Positions 46,207 through 58,800 of a DNA stretch of 64,000 nucleotides are shown here, piece after piece. The position numbers and the translations under genes are program-made. Origin of the DNA: Petrosia ficiformis (Eukaryota > Porifera > Demospongiae > Haplosclerida > Petrosiidae). The DNA lies in NCBI GenBank assembly GCA_947044365.1, contig OX345650.1, positions 4,273,372 to 4,337,371 on the forward strand, in the 5' to 3' direction. Each line of letters opens with the position of its first letter. Positions within the stretch are counted from its first letter, which is position 1. Below the pieces are notes generated by a model that did not search any database, was not told the origin of the DNA, and was given only the letters and a program-made list of their open reading frames with translations.

Positions 46207-46262
46207 TCACGTGTCTAATGCAAGCCCGTATGCGCGCGCAGCAATTCTCCGGAAGTGACGCA
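46207..46262 (+). promoter_or_regulatory. Integrin alpha promoter motifs
   Basis: In the 345-bp gap between golgin stop and integrin start lie an E-box (CACGTG at 46208-46213), a CpG-rich stretch (GCGCGCGC), and an ETS site, CCGGAAGT, fused to TGACG (46249-46260). CpG content is much higher than in surrounding DNA. Position about 100 bp upstream of the exon 1 donor supports promoter use. Motif reading only. Confidence 0.5.
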
Positions 46263-46362
46263 CGTTTTTAACTTCGTAACACTTGTACGCCTTGCGCCTA
46301 CGTACACACACAAAAAAAAAACAATTTTACGTATTTCTAACCTGATCTTTGTCACTGAGAAT

Positions 46363-48608
46363 AGTAAGTGAAATTTAAAGTATGTAGTAATATAATATTT
46401 GTTTATTTCGTTCTTTAGTGGAACTGTTGAGTGTTTTGCTATTGCTGTGCAGTTGTTGTATTGGCGTGATTGCTTATAATCTCGACCTCGAGTCACCAAC
46501 TATTGTTAACAGCGGATTATCAATAGACGAGCAAGAAAATTATGATTTTGGATTCTCGTTAGCCCAGCATGAGTTCTCTAATGGTGACAAAATGTGAGAT
46601 AAAGTACTGTAATTGTGTCTGTAGTGCAGTTGATTAAGTTTCATATAAATATTATTACTAGCCAGGGACATAGGTATACGTTCTGTTGTTTTCATCTGTG
46701 CATGAAATATGGTATCAGTAAGTTCAAGCTGACATTAATGCATCACACTGGTAATATCTTATGTCATTCACAATTTTGTGACACATCTCCTTGTTTGAGT
46801 GGAGCAATAAAAAGTTGCTGTTGAATGACTAGAAATTGGTCAATATTTTTTATTTCTGTCCTGCCCCTCTCGTATTGGCATGCTTAGTTAGCTCTTAGTC
46901 AAACGCGCACACGCGTGTCCATGAACACACAAACAATTACTCATATGATGAGGGTACAAAATTTTTGCTAAGCAACTGAAGGTATTTCAAATATTTAATG
47001 AAATAAGAAATATTAATAACTAATTATGTACTACAACAAGTACACCAGATGTATTAATTTATGAATATTTGTGGTCAGCCCAACCTTGTTAAACTCTGCA
47101 AGTAGTTCCAGCTACAGGATAGCCACTGTACCAAATAATATAAACTTTATTGTGCAAACTGCAAACAACTTGATGAATGGGCTGGCTACAAGCTAACACC
47201 AGTACCTTGTATTCAGCTTCAATAATACTACTCACATAAATGTTTACCCCTGGGATTACACACTTCCTCACAATTTGAATGTATAGTAACTTGATGTAAC
47301 CATGGTATGATGTAGTTATGGTTATAGTATTTTAGTGTAACTAGAACTACTTGTTATGTCAAGCACTATTGTGGGTTTCTAATTCCCCTTATTACAATTT
47401 TATGGCTTAGTGTATATGGCTAACGATAATAGCGAGTATCATTATTATTATCTTCTTGAGGCTAAATGTCCATTATATACAGATAATAGGGAGTATCATT
47501 ATTATTATCTTCTTGAGGCTAAATGTCCATTATATACAATGTAAACATTGCGTTTATACTGTACATTAGAATAACAGTAGATTTAATTAGTTGTGTATAC
47601 ATGTTTGTATATGGATGGATGGATGGATGGATGAATGGCGGGATAGATGGATGGATGGATGGATGGATGGATGGATGAATGGATGGATGGATGGATGGAT
47701 GGATGGATGGATGGATGGATGGATGGATGGATAGATGGATGGATGGATGGATGGATGTGATGGATGGATGGATGGATGGCGGGATAGATGGATGGATGGT
47801 AGCGTGGATGGGAATATGGATGGATAATGTATGGTGTATGATCTAGGTAGGTCCTCTGTAATACATGTGTGGCTGTTTTCAATTTGTTAATATCTGATTG
47901 AAGGATGATCTAAACTATTGGTTTGAGTGTTAATTTTGTAAATATGTATATAATTATGATTTGATAATTCTCATTCTTGTGGTTGTTATCATAGACATGT
48001 GCTTCAGTTCCTGTGATTATAACAATACACTTCTGTTTTGTGTAAACATATACACATAGTACTACAACAATAAATGATCATAGATTTAATTAGGCAGATA
48101 TGTACACATGTATAACACATGTATTAATAATGTATTGACACACAGTGCTGTGAAAACGAGAGTGATCAAACTGTGGTTCATGTATCAATCATTGTATACA
48201 TCATACATTCTAAATTGTTATGCTGTTTTGTTGCTATTAATAGTGAGTGGTTTGTTAGTATTGAATAGTACATGCAGAAACTCTGAAAGTTCCTTTTACA
48301 CCCCTACCTATCCACTATTACATATATATAATCAATACTTACTTATTTTGTCAACAAAATTCTTTTATAATTTGCAGTTACTTATATTTAGGTATACAGT
48401 AGTAGTAAGAATCCATGTATGTACAACACCTTTGGATTTATCTAATAATTCTTGATGATATGTAGTTAATTATGCTAAATAGGGCTGCCATCACTTGATA
48501 AATTGTATGTATGTATGTATGTATGTATGTATGTATGTACATGTATATATGTATAATATGTGTGCATAATATGTATGTATAATATGTATAATATGTTATG
48601 TTAGTATA

Positions 48609-48641
<33 letters not shown>

Positions 48642-51600
48642 GCTATGTATATATCCCGATATAGCAAAACATCAAAGTAAACTACAAGTTAATAAATCAG
48701 ATATATCACCCTGCGGTCAGATATAAAATCTGCCACCGACACAGACTACAATAAAACAACGCTTACTTTCTCCAAAGTAAAGACAGAATAGTAGGAGAAG
48801 CAACAGACATCAACAAAGGTTTTGTCTTTTAGGAAATATATTAACTATAACATGCCTACTCGTGCTATATCAGATTTATAATCACCTCACCCTTGCGCCT
48901 ACTCATAGGCGTGGTATAACATATAAATGTGATTATAATATAATATATTATAATGTATATACATATGAAATCTTTTTTTACAGATTGCTAATAGGTGCTC
49001 CTAGGGCATTACTTTCTGAAAGACGAGAGGGAGGTGTTTATAAATGCACCTTGGAACATGGAGCAACATGTAAAATGGATCCCTTGTTTAATTCAAATAA
49101 GAGTGAGTGGAGTAGAAATATAAAGTCACGTTGAGTTGACTCATTATAAATTCATAGTTTAAAATTCACCAGCGTGGGTTCAATCACCGTGGTAATCAAT
49201 TAATCATGTAGACAAATCTATGAAAATCAGTTTAACTGAAATGCACTTTGTTGTGCATTACTGCTTGTTTCCATAGTAATTTTCAATGAATTTCTAATGA
49301 CTCGGTTTCACCTCAGTTTACATTATATTTACTTGTACGTGTTAAACTAACAACTTATGAGAATGATAATTTTGATTCAATTCTTGTATTTAAATATTCA
49401 CTGTTTGATGGTCTCTTATAAGAAACAAACAAAATTTATTAACGAAGTAGATCAATCTAGGGGTGGATCCAGAGCCAGTGAAAAGGGAGTGCTAAAAAAT
49501 GAGCATGCAGTACGCAAATTTTTACCTCATTATTTGAGGGGTGTGACCAACTATTATGAATTCATACATGAACTATTATTATGCATTTACTTAGACCTAA
49601 GTATACGCAAAACAATGAGATTCATGGTTTTTAAGGCATACCTTTCGATTATTTGTCACTGAAACATAACAGTTATTATAGTGGCTAGCGTGTGCCTTTA
49701 AGTAGCTATGAATCTCATTAACAAGTAACAAAGAGGGTGCAAATACACCCCAGGACTCCGCCCCTGCAATCAGTAGATTCAGTAGGTGTCTTAATTACTG
49801 AATTTCATTGACTTCCTACAAAATGGTCAAATGCCAAATATTTAAATACAAATATTTATTCAATACATTTTTGTGAATCTCTTTGCAAGAATGTATTCCA
49901 TATAGGGAAGGAGGAGTGACTAATTACTACATCCATTAAACCCCTCCTTCTAGATTAGTACTGGGCAAAATAATGAGCAAACAAATATCGGGATACTACG
50001 TTGTTGGCAGTATTGATAATACGCGGTATTGTTCCAACTTCTTTAATAGAAGAATGATATTGTCTGATAAAAGCATCTGAGTGAAAAAAAAAATAGGTTG
50101 TAATTTTGTCAAATTCTAATACCCAATATTGTGATATGATTTATTAGCATTGACATGTACTTATTGAATGCAATATTGCCCAGCTTCATGCCCAATACTT
50201 TCACAAATTGAAATGTTACCTTCCTCAAAAACACTATTTCTGGACAGCAGACTCTTTCAAGCACCCTAATAGCTAATCAGCACCTCCCACTCTAAACGAA
50301 GCGGGAAGGGTCTGGTAGAACTCTATTGTTAAAGTCGTCCGGTGACGTTATTGGGTTAAGTGGGTGTGTGAGAAGGTATTACTGAAATGGAGAATTGCTG
50401 TTTGTGTAATAGCGAGATTAGCCCAAATTTAAAAGAAAACTGTTGAATGGAAGAGCTGCAGTTAAGGTCAGGGAAGTTCTAAAAGGCTTATTTTTAGAAG
50501 GAATTGGACTCGAAATGGAGTAGGAATTCTATACTTAGCGAAGAAAGAGCGTTTGTCTGTCTTCTATAGCCCGTGGGTAAACTTAAAGCTTTTACTCTTT
50601 ACATCTGGTTATCTTTCAACAACAAATTCTCACCTGCTGCGGAGCAACTACTATAATCCTTTCTATCTCGATGGTAATATATCAAACACGTACTAGAAAT
50701 AAGTGAAACTACCGGAAATCCGGTAGTTGCACTGGACAACTATAACAATGGAGTTCTACCAGACCCTTCCCACTTCATTTAGAGTGGGAGGGGCTGGCTA
50801 CGTGAGACTACCAATAGTACCTGTTCACCAATGGAGCAGAATAGAATAATGGATTTTCTGAGTGGGGGCTAATTAAAATCCAGTCACATATTTCAGGGCA
50901 AACCAAAGTACTAACCACTCAAAATGAACCTATAGACAACACTATAATATTCTGTTTGTATCATTTTTTGTTTCATTTTTCAGGTAGAGATATTGTGGGT
51001 CTTCGATCGACTGATAACAGTAGCTTTGATGGTCAGCTGTTGGGGTTTACTGTGCGTAGCTTTGATAATAATATTGCTGTAAGTGATATATCACCCATCA
51101 CTCAGAAAAGGAGAGAGGAGACACAGAGAGAAACATACTGACAGAGAGAAAGAGAAACAGAGAAGGGAGAAGGATATTGGGTTATTAGGGTTATTATTAG
51201 ATATACAAAGAGGAATGTAGAGGAAATGGAAGGGCAGGAAAAAGATAGGTGTAGCAAGAGGAAAGAGGAAAAGATGAATGAAGTGTAGTAAGAGGAAAGA
51301 GGAAAGATGAATGAAGATTAACAATGAATAAGTAAGGTTCTTTGAATACTGATCCTAAAGCAGCTATAAATTATTAGTGCTGCTATGATGTCATCAACTG
51401 GAATATCATCAATCTTAATAATGAATTATTCTCTCTGCAACAGCTCATAACCTTAAATTATTAAGGTTATTATTAGATATACATGTACTGCTTATTAGGG
51501 TTATTATTAGATATACATGTACTGCTTATTAGGGTTATTATTAGATATACATGTACTGCTTATTAGGGTTATTATTAGATATACATGTACTGCTTATTAG

Positions 51601-54600
51601 GGTTATTATTAGATATACATGTACTGCTTATTAGGGTTATTATTAGATATACATGTACTGCTTATTAGGGTTATTATTAGATATACATGTACTGCTTATT
51701 AGGGTTATTATTAGATATACATGTACTGCTTATTAGGGTTATTATTAGATATACATGTACTGCTTATTAGGGTTATTATTACATACTGCTTTCGATTAAT
51801 AAGGCTGAAAAGAGGAAAGTGAAAACTCCTGGTAGTCAGTCACTGAGAATCGAACTCAGGGCCACCAACTTCAGCCAACAGTGCCTAAAAGTGCCTGTAC
51901 TTTGGTAATTTTTAACTTTAGTTAGTACAGTACACCTGTAATTTATTTAACTAAACGTTACAAGCTTTATTAACAAATAAAAAGGGGTTTCATTAAAACA
52001 ACATCAATTTGTATAGGTTTGTGCTCCTTTGTACATCGCAAGTGGTGTTAGTGGAAGATGTTTTACGATGCCTAGAGATTTCAATGACTCTACATTGCCT
52101 TTACAGATTTCAACACGTAAGGAATATAGTCACATTAGTGTTTTTGATAAGCTCATATGGCGCACCATTGGCCCATAGAGCTTCTTATTTGGCACTGCAC
52201 AGTTCTCTCCTTGGGCCAGTGGCGCAGTTAATTATGATTATATTGTCACTAACAGCATTAACTCTTTGTTAATTGGCTCAAGATATATTCCCAATGGCAC
52301 ACATACACTAACCATTTTTGAGCCAATTTGGCCCAAGCTATAACACTGAGTCACATACATAATTATCATTGATAGATCAATGCACACACATACACACAAT
52401 TAATGATGGTTGGTCTATGGTTATCTTAACCAGACCATGCTTGAATAAGCAGCTTCTCGATGTTTATTTGGAATGAAGGAAATATAGTTACAAAAGTTAA
52501 ATACTCCAGATATGGTGGATAATGTTTATTACATTCTAGCTATGCAGAGTTTTGTAGTTTTTCAAAAGGTGTGTAATACGTAGAAGCAGATACACACAGA
52601 CTATGTATAGTAGTATAGTAAATAGAAGCAGATACACATAACATTTGACATACATAAATAAGAACTGGAAGGATAATTATATCCGAATGATGTAGGTAAA
52701 AAAGATAGTTGTTCTAATAATTAACCTTTTGTTCTTTTACAACAGATGTTATTTCCAATATCGCACTAGGAGGAATAGATATCAACATGTTTGAATCTGT
52801 AAGTTTTTAAATTTATATTTGTAATTATAATGGTCATTAACTTTTAAATATTTTGGTTTGTAGGGTAATAACATGGAATCGATAGTAATTGGTTCAGTTC
52901 TCGGTGGAGGCTCTGACAGACGTATGTCTAGTAGTCTATGTATGTACTGTATGCCAGAGTGGGAAATAACAGTGATCCAGTACCACAATTAGCTAAAGGA
53001 GCACCAGATTTTGACATGACAATGCATGCTAGTTGTACTGTGGTCAGCACTGGTGATGAAATTGCTCACCAGATGTTGTAGGCTTATTTCCCACCCTGCT
53101 ATATGTACTGACTGTTAAACGCAAACGCTTGTAGTAGCTGACAGCAATCATTTATTAAGCAACAAGTGCCTAATAAACAACATTATCACCAGTGGGTGTG
53201 GTTTAATTCCTACAATGCACATAGCGAGCTATACTATGGAAAGTGTTGTTTGGGGCCACCATGTGTACAAGACCACGTAGCAGCCAGCAGTTGGAAAAGA
53301 ACAACCTCTAGCGCTATCAAGAGCCACCATGTGTACAAGACCACGTGGCAGCCAGCAGTTGGAAAAGAACAACCTCTAGCGCTATCAAGACAAGATACAT
53401 ATCATCTACCATTATTAACCGGTCGTGTATGATTTTGAGAGAATCATCAATAGGCACCATAGTGAAGAGGTGCTTAACATCTAAGCTAACTAATCTGTCT
53501 AACTCTTGCAATTGTATCTCTGATATCTTCTCTACAAAATGAGAAGAGTTACGGATATACGATGGGTGACAGAATACGGCTGTTTTGCCAGTTGGTAAGT
53601 TGGAGATCCTATTGCACTGACATTTGGTCTGAGTGGTATACCAAGCTTATAGACCTTGGGAAGTCCATACATCTGAGGACATTTAGACTCTTGGGGTGTT
53701 AGGCGTTTCTTCAGTGAGATGGGAAGGATACCATTCTTCTCTATCTTGCTAAGGGCGTCTTTGACCTTTTTCTCTAATACTGATGTGGGTTTTTTTCTAA
53801 TTCTTACATAATCCTCACCTTTAAGAAGTTCATCCATCCTACCTACATAGTCTTCTCTATTCACCAGAACTGTAGCATTTCCCTTGTCTGCCTTGATCAT
53901 GAAAAGATCGTTATCATTCTTCAGACTTCTAATGGCTTCCCTCTCAGCTTTCTTCAACAATCACATGACTAATCATATGACGTTCACTAGTAGTACTTTA
54001 TTTAATGTATAGATGTCAATTATCTTCATTGTCTACAGTTCATCCTGGGCAAATTCATAGTGTGGAAGTGAATAATATCCCTGGAGAAAAGGTTCTATTA
54101 ACATCACAATTTTCATCTGGATCGGATAGCCCAGTAGTTGATGAACTGCGAGGTACATGTATTTGAGTGTATAAGACTCATATCAACTCATTCAAATATT
54201 TCTTTACAGGCTATCATATAGAAACGGGACATTTCTATCAAGATATATCAATGAATATCTCAGAGATTTTCGCATCTGCTCCTCGAGCAAGTAAACATGT
54301 CGGATCTGTAAGTGATTGGGCACTAAATTGATAGCAAATGCTTTCCTAGTTATTCAATCATTTTGTTTTAAAGGTCATTCACGTTCACCATGACCTCAGA
54401 AAAATGTTTATAACTGTAGTTTGGAATGTCCAACAATCTTTTTACCTGCACCATTTTCATATAATAGTCCTTCCCGTTCTTTTTTGTGTATGTCAAATTT
54501 CAATCCATTGCTTCATTATTGAGTTACAGTATAATCATGTATTAACCTTATGACATTATGAAGTCATCACATCATAATTTTAAGGACATTGTGAACGTGA

Positions 54601-55759
54601 ATGACCTTTAGTCTGGTGGGCCTTTATATACGAGTTGTGCAGTTCCCTGCTATGTTTACTTATCTGGTATTAATTCCTCTTACATAACTACTTCATTAAC
54701 TAGTACATCTGCCCTTCTCTATGCAAAATTGCTGACCCACCAGACAGTGATGGACTGTGTCATAGCTGATTCATGTACATGTACTTTGATTCCCGGTATC
54801 AAGTACTGCTCCAGAATCAAAACCAATGCTTCTATGCCCTTATTGTGAGCATATTAGTTTACATCACACATTTTTTTTTTGGATGATTGATCAAAAATGC
54901 ATAATAATAATGTATAGCCTGTGATTGTGCATGCAGAATCCAGTAAAAATAAAATAAAATAAAATAAAAAATATATATATATATATATGATGACAATTCT
55001 TAATTATGTCCAGGTGATAATTTATACTGCTGAATTGGTTGAAATAGATGAGCTGAAAGAAAATCAGGTAAGTTACAATATGACCCTCCCCCTCTCCATC
55101 TGCTCCACCTCCCTCTCCCTCTCCTTCTCCTCCCCCTTTCCATCTGCTCCACCTTCCTCTCCCTCTCCCTCTCCCTCTCCCTTTCCTTCCCCTCTCTCCC
55201 TAACCATCCCCTCACCCTCCCCTTCCTTCCATCCTCGTCTTTCCCACTCACTTTCTTTCTCTCCACATTTCTTACCTGTAGCCTGATTCTTACTTCGGAT
55301 ATGACTTTGCTTTGCTTGATCTTCAGACAGGAGGTTATCATAGTGTAGTTGTTGGGTGTCCAATGTGTGAACGAGACAGAGGAAAGGTGTTTGTGTATAT
55401 ACACAGTGGTATATTCTCTGACCCTGTGAGTTAACGGTACTTCTGTTATTCATTTCATGTTCAATGCCTTCCTTTATTTTAACTGTTCTGTTTTTAATGA
55501 AAAAGTTCCTTGACCAAAACGTTGTGTTTAAAATAAATAACTTTAGTATTACAGTCCAGCACCCAAGTACAATTATGTAGCATGTAGTATTATGATCATT
55601 GATGTTGTTTGGACAATCACTCTTACTACTGTCTGTCTGTATGTGTGTATGTCTCTCTGTCTCTGTACATCTCTGTCTGTCTGTCTGTTTGTTTGTTTGT
55701 TTGTCTGTCTATGTGTGTGTATATCTCTCCGTCTGTCTGTCTGTTTCTCTGCCTCTGTA

Positions 55760-55804
<45 letters not shown>

Positions 55805-58800
55805 TGTATATTTCGACAGATAATAATAACATCAATTAACTACACACAGATAAGAGAGAAGCAAATCATACCATCACCTGATATCCAGAGAGGGCTTTTT
55901 GGTCTAGCAGTAGAAAATATTGGAGATATTGATCAAGATGGTTATGAAGATGTAGCAATCTCTGCTCCATATGTTGATGATGGCCATGGTGTAGTCTATA
56001 TATTCAGAGGAAGTAGTGATGGACTAATTACCGATGATTATCAGGTCAGTACAATATGCAATTGAAGTGTAAGACAATAAATATTGAAAATTATAACTAG
56101 TATCAATAACCAGTTTCTATTAATGTTTGTGGATTGTAATTATGTACCCAGACAGCATATGTTCTGACATCAGTATCGTCTCTGAGAGTTTATGTGCTTT
56201 TAATTCTGCGTTCTGTAGAAGAGTCTTAATAAATTCCTGTAATATACAAGAATGTTTTCTTCCAGATAATACGTGGTAAACCAAGAAATAAGTTTGGATT
56301 TGGTAAAGAATTAACAGCAGGTTTAGACATTGATGAGAACGGCTATCCTGGTAAGTGAGTTTGTGTTATTTTTTAATAATTATGTACGTTAGAGATTACT
56401 AAGAGAGCTTTGGTTCCGTTGGTTAGTATACTATTAGTACACTGTTAGTATACTGTTAGAATACTGTTAGTATACTGTTAGGATACTGTTTGTTAGCTTA
56501 AGCTACATGTAGTTAGGTCGAGTTAGAATCAGCTAGGTTTAAAGCTAGCTTTGGGATTAGTACAATCCTACACTCCTCTGTCATCAAGGAGTCCAGTGGC
56601 TCAGATGGTATGAGTGCCTGACTAGATATCAGAAGGTCCTGGGTTCAATCCCTGTTTGATTATTGAATTCTCCAGTTTTCCTTTGTTTCTAATTCTGCAT
56701 AATTATCATAATTATGTATGTAAAACTACATGTATGTATGTGTATATACATAGTTTAAGTTTTGTTAAGGTACGTACCATCCCAATCTTGTTTGTGTACT
56801 TTTTTGGTTTAAATATCTCTGTGTCTATAATATTATTATTTAGTCTTAATGTAAACTATATATGAAATATGTACCGTATTTTCCCGAGTAGTGGCTGGGT
56901 CTGAATAGAAGCTGGATCTCGTTTTAAGGCTGGGTGTTCTCGCTTTATTCACTAAATAAAGGCCGGGTCTCGAATTAAAGCCGGGTGGTGCCACACCCAC
57001 AACACGTGGACGTAGGACACGGAAGAAGAAGGTGAATTTTGCCCAAAGCAGAATGTCAACGAAGAAGAGAAGCTCTTACGACATTTCAACGAAGATCAAG
57101 GCCATAGAATTTGCTGAAAAACACTACCAGTGGCCATGCTGCTAAGCTATCGTTAGTGGGCTCTGCCTTGTTACGTGGTGGGCATGGTCATCCATTGCCC
57201 GGCCACGTGGGTTTATGTGCACGCTAGCTTCTGGCGATTGTTTACAGGCCGGGCTCATATACAGGCCGGTTACATTTATACAGGCCTGGTCAAGGAAGTG
57301 CCTTTAGGAAATAGAGGCCCGAGCTTCTAAACAGGAAATACGGTACCTTCCTTCAGACTAATTGTTGTAATACAATGTTTATCATCTGTTTTATAACAAT
57401 TGCTAGATCTCACTATTGGTGCCTTGACTAACGAAGAGATTTACACAATACGAGCTAGTCCTGTAGTTAATGTTGATATATCTATAGTGGAGCAGAACAT
57501 AACTGTTGACTATTTTGACAGAAACTGTGTTGTTAGGGGCGTACCACTGGTTTGGTAAGTACAAATATTGCAGGGCATTTGTAAGTTTTGTGTCGTGTAA
57601 GAGTCATGCTTATACTTTATTTCCAGTTATTAACTCTCTCTCTCTCTCTCAGCTTTAATATAACACCTTGCTTCAACTTCTCAACAGTTCGTGGCACTGT
57701 GGATAAATTTGGTTAGTGAACATAGATTGTCATTTTATTAGCCAATTGACCTTACCCTTAATTCAGTCAGTAAATTTTACTCTCCATTTCTTGTATCTTT
57801 CTCTTCACTATATTTGTGTCTGACTTACTCTACAGCTTTTCGTTATACTCTTATTGTGGATGAGGTCATTAGGAGGGTGGGACTACTTGATGATGACCAG
57901 ACTAATCAGGTTACAGATGAGATAGTGATCAGCAGCCGTTTGGACAAAACCTGTACCTCTAGCCAAACATTCGTTTTACAGGTATATTTTCATCTAGTGT
58001 TGTAATAGTTAACTATAACTACTCTTCCTTTTCCCTTTTTTTAGTGAGGTATTGTGACTTTTCTTCAGTTAACTAAACTATAACTAAATTACAGGTCTAC
58101 TGTAATAACTATAACACATAATCACATGACACATGTGCATGATTAGTAGACAAGATTTCTGTAATCGAATCACAAAAATAATTGTAGTTGTGTTCAGTGA
58201 TATATGAAAGCCATCAATCTTAACCTCTCACTAATGGGAATGTCCATATAAGGACATATGGATCAAGTAATAGGAATAACGCCTGAATTGGGCATGGTGA
58301 ATGACACAGATTATAAAGTACCCATCGGCCAATTTTAATTTTAGTTACAATAGACCCGTGATTTAGTTATAATGAAAAGTCACAATGCTTTACTAAAAGA
58401 GGTTATAGTTATAGTTATAACTATAACAGCACTGATTCCCAGTAAGCTTGGCTCTAACTACTGAAGCTAGATACTAAGCCTCATTATGCCGTTCCAATGT
58501 CCTATTCACTATATTTTTATGCAGCCTGATTTCACAGACACAGCTCCTTTTCCAATGAGGTTGACTATTACTAGTGCTGATGTACCTCTTGAACTGCCCT
58601 CCAACGACTCTGATAGATTTGGAGGTCCCCTTCATCCTGTCCTTAGCAGAGCTTCTGATGGTAGCTCCTTTGAACAGATGGTAAACTAAATCTAGTCTCA
58701 TTCCTAGCCTAGGCCTGGGAATGAGACTAAACTGTATCCATTCATCAACTCTTTTACCATTCATAAAATCAGACCAGTGTTCTCTTCATATAGGCCAATT

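Noticed and set aside
51495..51785. Interstitial telomere
   Set aside because: TTAGGG occurs only once per 34-bp unit and never in tandem, so it is not a telomeric tract.
56589..56665. Functional tRNA gene
   Set aside because: A and B boxes are present, but no seven-base acceptor stem or clear anticodon stem could be paired; a SINE head explains it better.
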